Shown: positions 16,435 to 25,566, counted from the first letter of the stretch. The stretch: 64,000 nucleotides of DNA from Alterluteimonas quercicellularis (GCF_021191635.1 NZ_JAIWPR010000004.1:1-64000); one strand, 5' to 3'. Translations and numbers: made by a program. The notes: generated from the sequence alone by a model not told the origin.

Positions 16435-17757
16435 ATGCAAGCCGCCGCCGTGCTGTTCGCCGCCCTCTGCCTGCTGGCGCCGGCCGCGGCCGCGGCCGAC
16501 CCCGCGCCCGATGCCGCGCCGGGGCCGTCGGAGGTGCGCATCGTCCGCGAGGACGGCGCCTACCGCCTGCAAGTGGACGGCGCGCCCTTCCGCGTCCGCG
16601 GCGCCGGCCTGTCGGGCGGCGACCTGGAGGCGCTGGCCGCGCGCGGCGGCAATGCGCTGCGCACCTGGAGCAGCGGGCCCGACCGCGCCGCGGTGGCCGC
16701 GATGCTCGACCGCGCGCACCGGCTCGGGCTGCGGGTCGCGATGGGCCTGGAGGCGGGCAAGCAGCGCCACGGCTTCGACTACGGCGACGCCGCGGCGGTG
16801 GCTGCGCAGCGCGAGCGCATCCTCGCCGAGGTGGCCGCGTACAAGGACCACCCGGCGGTGCTGCTGTGGCTCATCGGCAACGAACTGAACCTGGAGGCCA
16901 CCGATCCGGCGGTGTGGGACGCGGTGGGCGACCTCGCCGAGGCGATCCGCGCGGTCGATCCGCACCACCCGGTGGGCACCCCGCTGGCCGGGGTCGACCG
17001 CGAGGCGATCGCGCTGCTGCGATCGCGCGCGCCGGCGCTCGACTTCATCGGCGTGCAGGTCTACGGCGGCATCGGCGACATGCAGGCGCAGCTGCGCGAC
17101 AGCGGCTGGCGCAAGCCCTACCTGGTCACCGAGTGGGGGCCGACCGGCCACTGGGAAAGCCCAGAGACCGCATGGGGCGCGCCGATCGAGGACGACGCCA
17201 CGCGCAAGGCGGAACTGCTGCTCGAGCGCCACCGCCGCGACATCGACAGCGACCGCCGCCAGGGCCTGGGCGACTTCGTGTTCCTGTGGGGCCAGAAGCA
17301 GGAGCGCACGCCGACCTGGTACGGCCTGTTCCTGGCCGGCGGCGAGAGCACGCCGGGCGTGGACGCGATGCAGCGGCTGTGGACCGGCCGCTGGCCGGAC
17401 AACCGCGCGCCGTCGATCGCGCCGCTCCGCCTCGACGGGCGCCGGGCGCGCGACAGCGTGACGCTGGCGCCGGGCGCCGCCGCCCGGGCGCGCGGCCGCG
17501 CCGAGGATCCCGACGGCGACCCGCTGGCCTGGCGCTGGACGCTGCGCGAGGAGAGCGCGGCGACCTCGGTCGGCGGCGACCCGGAGACGCTGCCGCCGGA
17601 GGTCGAGGCGTCGCTGTCGGCGGACGCGGACGGCGGCGTGCGCTTCGTCGTGCCCGCGCGCCCCGGCGCCTACCGCCTGTTCGTCGAGGTCCGCGACGGG
17701 CAGGGCCACGCCGCCTACGCGAACTTCCCGTTCCGGGTCGCGGAACCGGCGCGATAG
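16435..17757 (+). CDS. Exported glycoside hydrolase-like protein (GH-A TIM barrel)
   Basis: This encodes 440 residues with a signal peptide (about 1-21). Residues about 35-325 form a barrel typical of the GH2/GH5 superfamily: FRVRGAGLSGGDLEALAARG, NALRTWSS, HPAVLLWLIGNELNLEA with the likely acid/base E150, and PYLVTEWGPTGHWE with the likely nucleophile E233. The last 100 residues (ITCH-like beta pattern with SIAPLRLDGRRARDSV and EDPDGDPLAWRWTL) look like an Ig-type or PKD-like domain. Substrate is unknown; a beta-glycan is probable. No polysaccharide locus is adjacent. It converges with the next gene, 7 bp away. Confidence 0.75.
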   Translation: MQAAAVLFAALCLLAPAAAAADPAPDAAPGPSEVRIVREDGAYRLQVDGAPFRVRGAGLSGGDLEALAARGGNALRTWSSGPDRAAVAAMLDRAHRLGLRVAMGLEAGKQRHGFDYGDAAAVAAQRERILAEVAAYKDHPAVLLWLIGNELNLEATDPAVWDAVGDLAEAIRAVDPHHPVGTPLAGVDREAIALLRSRAPALDFIGVQVYGGIGDMQAQLRDSGWRKPYLVTEWGPTGHWESPETAWGAPIEDDATRKAELLLERHRRDIDSDRRQGLGDFVFLWGQKQERTPTWYGLFLAGGESTPGVDAMQRLWTGRWPDNRAPSIAPLRLDGRRARDSVTLAPGAAARARGRAEDPDGDPLAWRWTLREESAATSVGGDPETLPPEVEASLSADADGGVRFVVPARPGAYRLFVEVRDGQGHAAYANFPFRVAEPAR

Positions 17758-17764
17758 GCAGGCT

Positions 17765-18685
17765 TCAGGCGTCGCGCGCGCGTTCGCCGTCGCGCAGCGT
17801 GCGCCCGAACAGGTCCAGCAGCCGGCGCCAGGCCTCGCGCGCGGCGGCTTCGTCGTAGCGCGGCGTGGTGTCGTTGTGGAAGCCGTGCTGGGTGCCCGGC
17901 GGCTGCAGCAGCGCATGGCGCGTCCCCGCCGCCTGCAGCGCCGCCTCGTAGGCCGGCCAGCCGGCGTTGATGCGCTCGTCGTGCTCGGCCAGCACCACCA
18001 GCAGCTCGGCCCGGATCTTCGGCACGTCCTCCAGCGGCGCGGCGTTGCCGTAGAACGGCGCGGCGGCGGCCAGCGCGGGCAGGCGGGTGGCGAGGAAGTT
18101 GGCCATGCCGCCGCCGTAGCAGAAGCCGACCACGCCGAGCCGGCCGTTGCCGCCCTCGATCCCGTCCAGCAGGCGTGCGGCGGCGAGGAAGTCCTCGCGG
18201 GTCCTGGCCTGGTCGAGCTGCCCGAACAGCGCCCGCGCCGCGTCCTCGTCGCCGGGGTAGCCGCCGAGCGGGAACAGCGCGTCCGGCGCGAAGGCGATGT
18301 AGCCCTCCAGCGCCAGCCGGCGCGTCACGTCCTCGATGTGCGGGTTGAGGCCGCGGTTCTCGTGCACGACCAGCACCGCCGGCAGCGGCCCTGCGGCCTG
18401 CGCGGGCCGGGCCAGGTAGCCGAGGCCGGTGCCGTAGCCTTGCGGCGACGGGAACTCCAGCCGCTGCGTCGACAGGCGCGCGTCGTCGGGGGCGACCTGC
18501 TGCGCCGCGGCGAACCGCGGGCTCAGCGCGGCGAGCAGCCCCGCCGCGCCGGCGGCGCCGACCGCGAAGCGCGCCGCGCCGGCCAGGAAGCCGCGGCGAT
18601 CGATCTGCCCGTGCACGTACTGGTCGAACAGGCGCAGCACCTGCGGATCGAAATCGCTGGCCTTGCTGCGGGGCGGTTCGGACAT
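17765..18685 (-). CDS. Exported dienelactone hydrolase family protein
   Basis: This encodes 306 residues. A twin-arginine-like element (QIDRRGFLAGAARFAVGAAG) starts about 30 residues in, after a soluble stretch seen in many bacterial members of this family. The alpha/beta hydrolase core has the Cys nucleophile in VGFCYGGGMANF, Asp in VVLAEHDERINAG and His in GTQHGFHNDTTPR, the complete dienelactone hydrolase triad. The HENRGLNPHIEDVTRR segment is also typical. I preferred the ATG at 18685 with GAGGG upstream. A CATAAT hexamer at 18720-18715 could be its -10. Export is likely but not certain. Confidence 0.85.
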   Translation of the reverse strand: MSEPPRSKASDFDPQVLRLFDQYVHGQIDRRGFLAGAARFAVGAAGAAGLLAALSPRFAAAQQVAPDDARLSTQRLEFPSPQGYGTGLGYLARPAQAAGPLPAVLVVHENRGLNPHIEDVTRRLALEGYIAFAPDALFPLGGYPGDEDAARALFGQLDQARTREDFLAAARLLDGIEGGNGRLGVVGFCYGGGMANFLATRLPALAAAAPFYGNAAPLEDVPKIRAELLVVLAEHDERINAGWPAYEAALQAAGTRHALLQPPGTQHGFHNDTTPRYDEAAAREAWRRLLDLFGRTLRDGERARDA

Positions 18686-18861
18686 GGCGGCTGCCCTCGG
18701 CATTGGTCGGGCCGATTATGGCCTGGGGCCCGTTAACGCGACTGGCATGCCTCGCACCGGTCCAGCGAGCGTGCGCGGCAAGGAAGAGCGACGGCGCGTA
18801 TGTCGATACGCAACGGCGCGATGACGCGGCCGCGTGTCCCGGCGAACGCCGATCCGCGACG

Positions 18862-20250
18862 TCAGGCGCTCATGTCCTGGAACGCCTCCGCCAGCTCCAC
18901 CCGGTCGCGGCCGCCGCGCTTGGCCGCGTACATCGCCCGGTCGGCGCGCACCAGCAGGCGCTCGTAGTCGGGATGGCCGTCGTGGGGCGCGACGCCGATG
19001 CTCGCGCTCATCGGCAGCCTGCGGCCGTCGGCGAGCGGCAGCGGAGTGGCGGCGATGCGCTCGCGCAGGGTCTCGGCGAAGGCCAGCGCCCGTTCGGCGC
19101 CGACCGCCACCAGCACGATCAGGAACTCCTCGCCGCCCAGCCGGAACACGTAGTCGCTGGAGCGGACCGCCTGGGTCAGCAGCCCGGCCAGGTGCTGCAG
19201 CGCGCGGTCGCCGGTGTCGTGCCCGTGCTCGTCGTTGATGCGCTTGAAGTGGTCCACGTCCAGCAGCAGCACCGCGAACTCGTGGCGGTGGCTGGCGGCC
19301 AGTTCGATCTCGGTGCGCAGCACCGTGGGCAGGAAGCGGCGGTTGAGCAGCCGGGTGAGCGCGTCGGAGCCAGCCTCCAGTTCGCCGATGCGGCCGAACA
19401 GCAGCGTCAGCAGCTCGCGGACGGCGTCCAGCCGGGCGCGGATGGCCTCGAACGCGTCCGCCGAGGGCAGCGCGTCCGGCCCCATCAGGCCGTCGATCTC
19501 GGCCATCAGCGTGCGCACGTGGCGGGTCTCGCCGTTGTCGCCGATGATCGGGATGCCCTTGTGCAGGAACCACAGCCCGAACTCCGATTCCGACAGCGGC
19601 CGCGGCGGCGCCGCGCGGCCGTTGCCGGCCAGGGCGTAGAGCAGCCGGTTCTCCCAGTCCAGCAGCAGGGCGCGCTGGCGCTCGCGCTCGGCGCCGATGT
19701 TCTGCGCCAGCGAGAACAGGCGGTAGGCGGCGTCGGTGCGCGAGGAGCGGTCGTGGGCGTCGGCGTAGGCCAGCGTCATGCATTCCAGCGCGAGGTCGAT
19801 CGAGGCGTCGACCACGGCGACGGCGGCGAACGCGACCCCGGGCGCGGCGCCGTCGGCGCGGATGCGTTCGAGCAGGGCGCCGCGCAGCACGCGGATGCCG
19901 CGGCCGACCAGGTCCACCGGCATGCCGATGCGCGCGTGCACGATGCCGGCCTGGCGGTTGGCCCCGATCAGCGCGTCCACGCTCTCGGGCGTGGCGTGCA
20001 GCAGGGCGCGCAGCCAGCGCTGCAGCGCCGGGTGCAACCGCTCGCGCACCTGCTCGTGCGACAGGAAGCGCGCCGCGCGCGGGTCGTCGAGCAGGGTCGC
20101 GTAGAAGCGGTCGGCGAAGCCGGCGGCGCCCTCGGCCAGGCCGCGGGCCAGCGCCAGCGCAGCGGGATCGGCGTCGGCGAGGGCCCGGCGCCAGGCGGCG
20201 GCCAGCCGCGGCGAGGGATCGTCCTCGGCGCGCAGGGACGGTTCGGTCAT
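18862..20250 (-). CDS. Globin-coupled diguanylate cyclase (DosC-like)
   Basis: This encodes 462 residues, almost the length of E. coli DosC. Residues about 15-160 are a globin-coupled sensor: the heme-proximal His should be H105 in GIVHARIGMPVDL, and Y50 in FADRFYATLL fits the distal tyrosine. A middle helical domain follows. The GGDEF domain begins near SDALTRLLNRRFL, with the active site GGEEF at about 372. RSSD five residues before it is an intact allosteric I-site, so product inhibition is expected. It should make cyclic di-GMP in response to oxygen or another heme ligand. No EAL partner is encoded nearby. TAGAAT at 20280-20275 is a possible -10. Confidence 0.9.
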   Translation of the reverse strand: MTEPSLRAEDDPSPRLAAAWRRALADADPAALALARGLAEGAAGFADRFYATLLDDPRAARFLSHEQVRERLHPALQRWLRALLHATPESVDALIGANRQAGIVHARIGMPVDLVGRGIRVLRGALLERIRADGAAPGVAFAAVAVVDASIDLALECMTLAYADAHDRSSRTDAAYRLFSLAQNIGAERERQRALLLDWENRLLYALAGNGRAAPPRPLSESEFGLWFLHKGIPIIGDNGETRHVRTLMAEIDGLMGPDALPSADAFEAIRARLDAVRELLTLLFGRIGELEAGSDALTRLLNRRFLPTVLRTEIELAASHRHEFAVLLLDVDHFKRINDEHGHDTGDRALQHLAGLLTQAVRSSDYVFRLGGEEFLIVLVAVGAERALAFAETLRERIAATPLPLADGRRLPMSASIGVAPHDGHPDYERLLVRADRAMYAAKRGGRDRVELAEAFQDMSA

Positions 20251-20342
20251 CGGGAGAGCGGCGGACGGCGGGCCATTCTAAAGCGCGCTCGCGCGGCGGG
20301 GGCATCGCCGCAGCGGAGCGCTCGCGGGACGCCCGCGCCGCC

Positions 20343-21299
20343 TCAGGCCCGCGGCAGCGCGTCCCAGAACGCCTCGATGCGGCGGCGCGCGTCCGCGTCC
20401 GGCAGCGCGCCGCGCCCGGCGCCGAGGTTGTCCTCGAGGTTGGCGAGCTTGGTGGTGCCGGGCAGCACCGCGGTCACCGCCGGGTGGCCGAGGCTGTACT
20501 TGAGGAACAGCTGCGCCCAGCTCGCCGCTTCGAACTCCGCCGCCCACGGCGGCAGCGGCACGTCGCGCACGCGCGCGAACAGGCTGCCGCGGCGGCCGCC
20601 CAGCGGCACGTTGAGCAGCACGGCGGTGCCGCGCGCCTGCGCGGCGGGGAACACCGTGGACTCGGCCTCGCGGTCGTCGAGCGAGTAGTTCACCTGCACC
20701 ACGTCGAGCGGGTACGCGCGGATCAGCGCGGCGGCCTCGGCGTGCTGGCGGTCGCTGGAGGTGGTGATGCCGATGTGGCGCAGCCGGCCGGCCCGCTTCC
20801 ACTCGGCCAGCGTGGGCAGGATCGCCTCGGCGCCGTTGAGGTTGTGGACCATCATCAGGTCGATCACGTCGGTGCGCAGGTGGCGGAAGGAGGCTTCCAT
20901 CTGCTCGACGCCGCGGGCGACGTCGCCGTCGGGCGCGGTGACCTTGGTGGCCAGGAAGAACCGCGGGCGCACGCCGAGTTCCTCGATGAGCTCGCCGAGC
21001 ACCGCTTCCGAGTTGCGATAGGACGGTGCGGTGTCCACCACGCTGTTGTCCAGGCGCGCCAGCCGCTGCAGCACCTCGCGCAGCGGTGCCTTCTCCTCGG
21101 CGGTGGCCACGCCGTAGGCGTTGGTGCCCAGGCCGACCACCGGGATGCGTTCGCCGCTGGAGGGAATGGCGCGCGTGATCGGCGCGGCGGCGGTCGGCCG
21201 GTCCGTGCGGGCCCAGGCCGGCAGGGCGAGGGCGGCGGAGGCGGCGGCGACGCCCCGCAGCAGCCGGCGGCGGGACGGGTCGTGCGCGGTGTCGTGCAT
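20343..21299 (-). CDS. Tat-exported aldo/keto reductase
   Basis: This encodes 318 residues. The N-terminus reads HDPSRRRLLRGVAAASAALALP, a twin-arginine signal with hydrophobic core and ARTD cleavage region. The AKR tetrad is visible: Asp and Tyr in VVDTAPSYRNSE, Lys in FFLATKVTAPD and His in LMMVHNLNGAE. The C-terminal VTAVLPGTTKLANLEDN is the NADPH-binding end. Tat export of folded cofactor-bearing reductases to the periplasm is known in xanthomonads and others, but NADPH supply there is an open question. Substrate is unknown. It diverges from the SDR gene. Confidence 0.87.
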   Translation of the reverse strand: MHDTAHDPSRRRLLRGVAAASAALALPAWARTDRPTAAAPITRAIPSSGERIPVVGLGTNAYGVATAEEKAPLREVLQRLARLDNSVVDTAPSYRNSEAVLGELIEELGVRPRFFLATKVTAPDGDVARGVEQMEASFRHLRTDVIDLMMVHNLNGAEAILPTLAEWKRAGRLRHIGITTSSDRQHAEAAALIRAYPLDVVQVNYSLDDREAESTVFPAAQARGTAVLLNVPLGGRRGSLFARVRDVPLPPWAAEFEAASWAQLFLKYSLGHPAVTAVLPGTTKLANLEDNLGAGRGALPDADARRRIEAFWDALPRA

Positions 21300-21576
21300 G
21301 GCGGATCCCCTGTCGGGCGGTGGCGTCCGATTCTTCCACCGCGGCGCGGGGGCGACAACCCGGGCGCGTGGGCGGCAGAAGCCGCCTGGGCTGCACGGCC
21401 CGCCGAGCGGTCCATCTCCGCGCCGCTTCCTGGCCTGTGGTCCCGCTACGGGCCGGCGAAGCGGCGCGAAACCGGCCTCGCACGGCAGGCCGTTCGCCTC
21501 GAACGTTGCTGCCGCGCCGGCTTCCCGGCGGCGCGGCGATCGGTTAGCGTGCGCCGTCCCCGCGCCGGAAGCCCGC

Positions 21577-22554
21577 ATGCCGTTCTCGATCCGCCGCCGG
21601 CGCCTGCTCGCGGCCGCCGCCCTGTCGCCGCTGGCGGCCGCGTTCTCAGCCGCCGCCGCGGGCCGCCCGGCCGTGCCGCGCGCCGGCATGGACGCGGACG
21701 CCGTGCTGCGCGGGATCGACCTGTCCGGCCGCACCATCGTGGTGACCGGCTGCAACTCGGGCATCGGCTTCGAGACCATGCGCGTGCTGGCGGCGCAGGG
21801 CGCGCACGTGGTCGGGACCGCGCGCGACGCGGCTAGGGGCCGCGAGGCCTGCGATGCGGTGCGCGGGCGCGCCACCCCGGTGGTGCTGGAACTGGCCGAT
21901 CTCGATTCGGTGGTCGAGTGCGCGCGGCAGGTGCGCGCGCTGGCGCCGCGCATCGATGCGCTGGTCTGCAACGCCGGCATCGTGCTCGGGCGCCACGAGC
22001 GGGTCGGCGCGCTGGAACGGCAGTTCGCGGTCAACCATCTCGGCCACTTCGTGCTGGCGAACCGGCTGATCGCGCAGGTGCTCGCCGCGCCGCAGGGGCG
22101 GGTGGTGAGCCTGGGCAGCGGCAACCACCGCGATGCGCCGCCGGGCGGCATCCAGTTCGACCGCCTGTCCGGCGAAGGCTGGCACGACCGCGGCTACGCC
22201 CACTCCAAGCTCGCCAACGGGCTGTTCTCGATGGAACTGGCGCGCCGGCTGCGCGGCACCCGCGCCACTTCCAACTGCGTCACGCCCGGCCATACCCGCA
22301 CGAATATCCTGCGCTCGACCGGCTCGCGCTACGCGCAGACCGCGCGCACGCCGGCGCAGGGCGCGGCGATGCCCTGCTACGCCGCCGCGCACCCGGCGAT
22401 GGCCGGCGTCAACGGCGCCTACATGAGCGACTTCGCACCGGCGGCGCAGAGCCCGGCGCAGACCGACGCCGCGATGGCCGCGCGGCTGTGGGCCGTCTCC
22501 GAGCGCCTGGCCGGCGACGCGCTCGCGCCGTGGCCGGAGGCGCTGCGCGCGTAG
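21577..22554 (+). CDS. Short-chain dehydrogenase with RR-type N-terminus
   Basis: This encodes 325 residues. The cofactor motif is VTGCNSGIGFE, then VCNAGIV and the catalytic YAHSK in HDRGYAHSKLANGL, with a Ser in VVSLGSGNH. This is the retinol-dehydrogenase/WWOX-like branch. The N-terminus MPFSIRRRRLLAAAALSPL looks like a Tat or Sec signal ending near AAAAG. It is the second reductase of this region with such a signal, next to the AKR gene on the opposite strand. Stop to next start is 116 bp. Confidence 0.85.
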   Translation: MPFSIRRRRLLAAAALSPLAAAFSAAAAGRPAVPRAGMDADAVLRGIDLSGRTIVVTGCNSGIGFETMRVLAAQGAHVVGTARDAARGREACDAVRGRATPVVLELADLDSVVECARQVRALAPRIDALVCNAGIVLGRHERVGALERQFAVNHLGHFVLANRLIAQVLAAPQGRVVSLGSGNHRDAPPGGIQFDRLSGEGWHDRGYAHSKLANGLFSMELARRLRGTRATSNCVTPGHTRTNILRSTGSRYAQTARTPAQGAAMPCYAAAHPAMAGVNGAYMSDFAPAAQSPAQTDAAMAARLWAVSERLAGDALAPWPEALRA

Positions 22555-22670
22555 GCGTTTCCGGGTCGCCCGCGATCCTCCTGCGGGCGGGCTTGGCACC
22601 GCCACCCGCAGGCGGCAAGGTACCCGGGTGGCCGGGCGACGGGCCGCCCGCGCGAAGGAGGAGGCCGACG

Positions 22671-23054
22671 ATGGAACTGGCGATCTGGCTGCTGGCGGCG
22701 CTGCTCGTCGCCGCGCTCGTCCGCTACGCGCGGCGGCGGGTCGGCACGCGCGCCGGGCGGGAATTCGAGGCGCTGGTGTTCCGCACCCCCGAGGGACCGG
22801 TACCCGGGCGCCGGATGGAATCGCTCAAGACCGTGGTCGACGTGACGGGGCTGGAGAGCCCGTGGCCGCGCGGCTCGGTGTTCCGCTACTGCAAGGGGCC
22901 GGGGCCGAGCTACTTCGTGGCCATCCGCGAACCCGGCGAGCCCGGGCGCTGGGTCGTCCGGCCGCTGGAGCCCGAACAGCTGCGCGGGGCCCTCGTCGAC
23001 GATCCGGACGCGCTGCGCCTCGCCTTCCCGGAACCCGAACCGCCGCGCGACTGA
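22671..23054 (+). CDS. Small single-pass membrane protein, unknown
   Basis: This encodes 127 residues. One N-terminal transmembrane helix (LAIWLLAALLVAALVRYARR) is followed by a basic stretch and a soluble domain of about 100 residues with FEALVFRTPEGPVPGRRMES, GSVFRYCKGPGPSYFVAIREP and RWVVRPLEPEQLRGAL. I do not recognise a family. AAGGAGG stands about nine bases upstream of the ATG, one of the strongest ribosome sites in the window. It precedes the acyl-CoA dehydrogenase-like operon in the same direction by about 100 bp; whether it belongs to it is unclear. Confidence 0.7.
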   Translation: MELAIWLLAALLVAALVRYARRRVGTRAGREFEALVFRTPEGPVPGRRMESLKTVVDVTGLESPWPRGSVFRYCKGPGPSYFVAIREPGEPGRWVVRPLEPEQLRGALVDDPDALRLAFPEPEPPRD

Positions 23055-23156
23055 TCGTGCCCGGTCCGGGCGCGCCGGCCCCTGGTGCAGCGCGGACGGG
23101 CCGGGTTCGCACCGCGCTCACCGGCCGCTGCCTACGGTGCCCCGACCTCCCGACGG

Positions 23157-24164
23157 GTGGTCGCCTTGCCTGCCGCCAGCTCCGACATCGCCGCCGCGCC
23201 GCCTCCCGCCGCCGACCCGCCGCTGGCCGGCCCGGCGCTGCACGACGCCGTGCGCGAGGCGCTGCGCGAGCGCCCCGCGCTGCCGCTGCCCGGGCGCGGC
23301 ACGCGCGCGCGCTGGCGGGCGCTGGCCGAGCTGGCCGCGCGCGATCTCGCCCTGGCGAAGGTGCTGGAGGCCCACTACGACGCCCAGGCGATCTGCGCCG
23401 AGCTGGAGGCCCCCGGTCCCGCGCACGGCGAGGTCTGGGCGGTGTGGGCGGCCGAGCCGCCGCATGCGCAGCTGCGCCTGGAAGGCGGCCGCCTGCGCGG
23501 CCGCAAGGCCTGGTGCTCGGGCGCCGACTTCGTGAGCCACGCGCTGGTCACGGTGCGGCTGCCCGACGGCGAGCGCGGGCTGGCGGCGGTGGCCCTGGAC
23601 GCGCCCGGCGTCGAGGCCGACGACGCCGCCTGGCAGGCGCTGGGCATGGGCGCGGTGCGCAGTGGCGAGGTGCGCTTCGACGGCACGCCCGCGCGCGCGG
23701 TCGGCGCGCCGCGCGCCTATCTCGAGCGGCCGGGCTTCTGGCACGGCGGCGCCGGGATCGCCGCCTGCTGGCAGGGCGGCGCGGCCGCGGTCGCCGAGCG
23801 GCTGCGGCGCGACGCCGCCGTGGTCCGCAATCCGCACGCCGCCGCCCACCTGGGCGCGATCGACGCCGCGCTGGCGGCCGCGGCCGCGCTGCTGCGCGAG
23901 ACCGCCGATGCCATCGACGCCGCGCCCGAGCGGTCCCATCGCGAGGCGGTGGTGCGCGCGCGCAGCGCGGTGGAGGCCGCCTGCGCGCTGACGCTGGAAC
24001 GCGCGGGGCGGGCGCTCGGCCCCGCGCCGCTGTGCCTGGAGCGCGCGCATGCGCAGCGCTGCGCGGACCTGGCGGTGTTCGTCCGCCAGCACCATGCCGA
24101 GAAGGATCTGCAGGCCCTGGGCGAAGCGGCCCACGCGCTGGAGCGCACCCCGTGGCTGCCCTGA
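23157..24164 (+). CDS. Acyl-CoA dehydrogenase-like protein
   Basis: This encodes about 335 residues, shorter than the usual 380. Parts of the ACAD fold are visible: GRKAWCSGADFVSHALVTVRL at the flavin-binding beta domain, QALGMGAVRSGEVRFDGTPA, and a helical C-terminal half (AAHLGAIDAALAAAAALLRE) ending in LAVFVRQHHAEKDLQALG. The catalytic Glu cannot be assigned with confidence, so it may be a diverged oxidase or N-hydroxylase-type member. The start is GTG or TTG (23157 or 23166); no ATG is available. The next gene begins inside its end (13-bp overlap), so this is the first gene of a coupled operon. Confidence 0.7.
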   Translation: MVALPAASSDIAAAPPPAADPPLAGPALHDAVREALRERPALPLPGRGTRARWRALAELAARDLALAKVLEAHYDAQAICAELEAPGPAHGEVWAVWAAEPPHAQLRLEGGRLRGRKAWCSGADFVSHALVTVRLPDGERGLAAVALDAPGVEADDAAWQALGMGAVRSGEVRFDGTPARAVGAPRAYLERPGFWHGGAGIAACWQGGAAAVAERLRRDAAVVRNPHAAAHLGAIDAALAAAAALLRETADAIDAAPERSHREAVVRARSAVEAACALTLERAGRALGPAPLCLERAHAQRCADLAVFVRQHHAEKDLQALGEAAHALERTPWLP

Positions 24165-24979
24165 TCGATGCGGCGATCGACGCGACGCTGCCGCCCGCCG
24201 CCGCGCCCGCGCCCGACGAGGCCGACGCCCGCCTGATCGCCGGGCGCGGCACGCCGGAGTCGGCCTGGCGGCAGTCGTCCTGGCTGCAGGCGCTGCCGGA
24301 GGCCGCGCCGGAGGCGCTGCTGGGCGATGCGCGCCGGCTGGTGGTGGTCGCGCCGCATCCCGACGACGAGGTGCTGGGCGCCGGCGGGCTGATCGCCCTG
24401 GCCGCGGCGCGCGGACTGCCGGTGTGGGTGCTCGCGCTGACCGACGGCGAGCGCTGCTACCCGGCGCTGCCCGAGGCGTCGCACGCGGCGCTCGCGCAGG
24501 CCCGGCGCGCCGAGCTGCACCGCGCGCTGGCGCGCCTGGGCGTGGGCAGCGGCGGCGTCGAGCACCTGCGCCTGCCCGACGGCGGCCTGCAGGCGGAGGG
24601 CGCGGCGCTCGCGCTGCGCATCCACCGCCTGCTGCGGCCGCACGACCTGGTCCTGACCACCTGGCGCCGCGACGGCCATCCCGACCACGAGGCCGCGGCC
24701 GCGGCGGTGGCCGACGCCGCCGGCTGCAGCGGCTGCCGGCGGATGGAGTTCCCGGTCTGGGGCTGGCACTGGGCGCGCCCCGACGGCCGCGACCTGCCGG
24801 TCGCGGACATGCGCCGCCTGCCGCTGGACCGGGCGACGCGCGCGCGCAAGCTGTGGGCGCTGCGCGCGTTCGCCAGCCAGCTCGGCCGCGGGCCGGCGAT
24901 GCCGGCGGCGGCCGAGCCGATCCTGCCGGCCTGGGTGCTGGCGCGCTTCCGCCGCGACTTCGAGACCTTCGTGCTGTGA
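24152..24979 (+). CDS. PIG-L family N-deacetylase
   Basis: This encodes 275 residues. LVVVAPHPDDEVLGAGGLIALA carries the AHPDDE zinc and catalytic motif of PIG-L/LmbE enzymes, and RDGHPDHEAAAAAV supplies the third metal-binding His. Family members remove acetyl groups from N-acetylglucosamine linked to lipids, inositol, cysteine conjugates or antibiotics. The start is GTG at 24152, within the ACAD-like gene; the end overlaps the methyltransferase start by four bases (GTGA). Position between a glycosyltransferase and an N-methyltransferase-like gene suggests it acts on an N-acetylated sugar made by the same operon. Confidence 0.9.
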   Translation: MAALIDAAIDATLPPAAAPAPDEADARLIAGRGTPESAWRQSSWLQALPEAAPEALLGDARRLVVVAPHPDDEVLGAGGLIALAAARGLPVWVLALTDGERCYPALPEASHAALAQARRAELHRALARLGVGSGGVEHLRLPDGGLQAEGAALALRIHRLLRPHDLVLTTWRRDGHPDHEAAAAAVADAAGCSGCRRMEFPVWGWHWARPDGRDLPVADMRRLPLDRATRARKLWALRAFASQLGRGPAMPAAAEPILPAWVLARFRRDFETFVL

Positions 24980-25566
24980 GCGCGGACCTGGCCTACTTCG
25001 AGCGGCTGCACGAGGCCCCCGACCCGTGGGGCGTGGACGCGCGCTGGTACGAGCGCCGCAAGCGCGACCTGCTGCTCGCCTGCCTGCCGCAGCCGCGGTT
25101 CGCGCGCTGCTGGGAGGCGGGCTGCTCGGTTGGCGCGCTGACCGAGGCGCTCGCCGCGCGCTGCGACCGCGTGGTCGCGACCGACGCCGCCGAGGCGGCG
25201 CTGGCGCACGCACGCGCGCGCCTGTCCGGCCTGGGCCACGTCGAGCTGCGCCGGCAGATGCATCCGGGGGAATGGCCGGACGGGCGCTTCGACCTGATCG
25301 TGGTCAGCGAGCTGGCGTACTACCTGGACGCCGGCGCGCTCGCGCGCCTGGCGCGCCGGCTGGAGACCACGCTGGAGCCCGGCGGCACCCTGGTCGCCTG
25401 CCACTGGCGCTGGCCCTTCGCCGAGCGCCTGGCCGCCAGCGAGGAGGCGCACCGCGTGTTCGACGGCATCGGCCTGCCGCGCCTGTTCGCCTACCGCGAT
25501 CCCGACCTGCTGCTGGAGGGCTGGGGCGCGATGGCCTCGGTCGCCCAGCGCGAGGGCCTGGCGTGA
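24976..25566 (+). CDS. NodS-like SAM-dependent methyltransferase
   Basis: This encodes 196 residues. The N-terminal YFERLHEAPDPWGVDARWYERRK and the SAM-binding WEAGCSVGALTEALAARCDRVVATDA follow the NodS family pattern closely. Post-motifs include FDLIVVSELAYYLDAG and LEPGGTLVACHWRWPF. NodS of rhizobia N-methylates the free amine that NodB deacetylation leaves on the terminal glucosamine of Nod factors. Here a deacetylase gene lies directly upstream with a GTGA overlap, which makes a similar deacetylate-then-methylate order attractive. The true acceptor is unknown. Confidence 0.85.
   Translation: MSADLAYFERLHEAPDPWGVDARWYERRKRDLLLACLPQPRFARCWEAGCSVGALTEALAARCDRVVATDAAEAALAHARARLSGLGHVELRRQMHPGEWPDGRFDLIVVSELAYYLDAGALARLARRLETTLEPGGTLVACHWRWPFAERLAASEEAHRVFDGIGLPRLFAYRDPDLLLEGWGAMASVAQREGLA

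Noticed and set aside
24152-24979. Mycothiol or bacillithiol deacetylase
   Set aside because: The PIG-L fold fits, but no ligase or acetyltransferase of those pathways is near and the lineage does not make these thiols.
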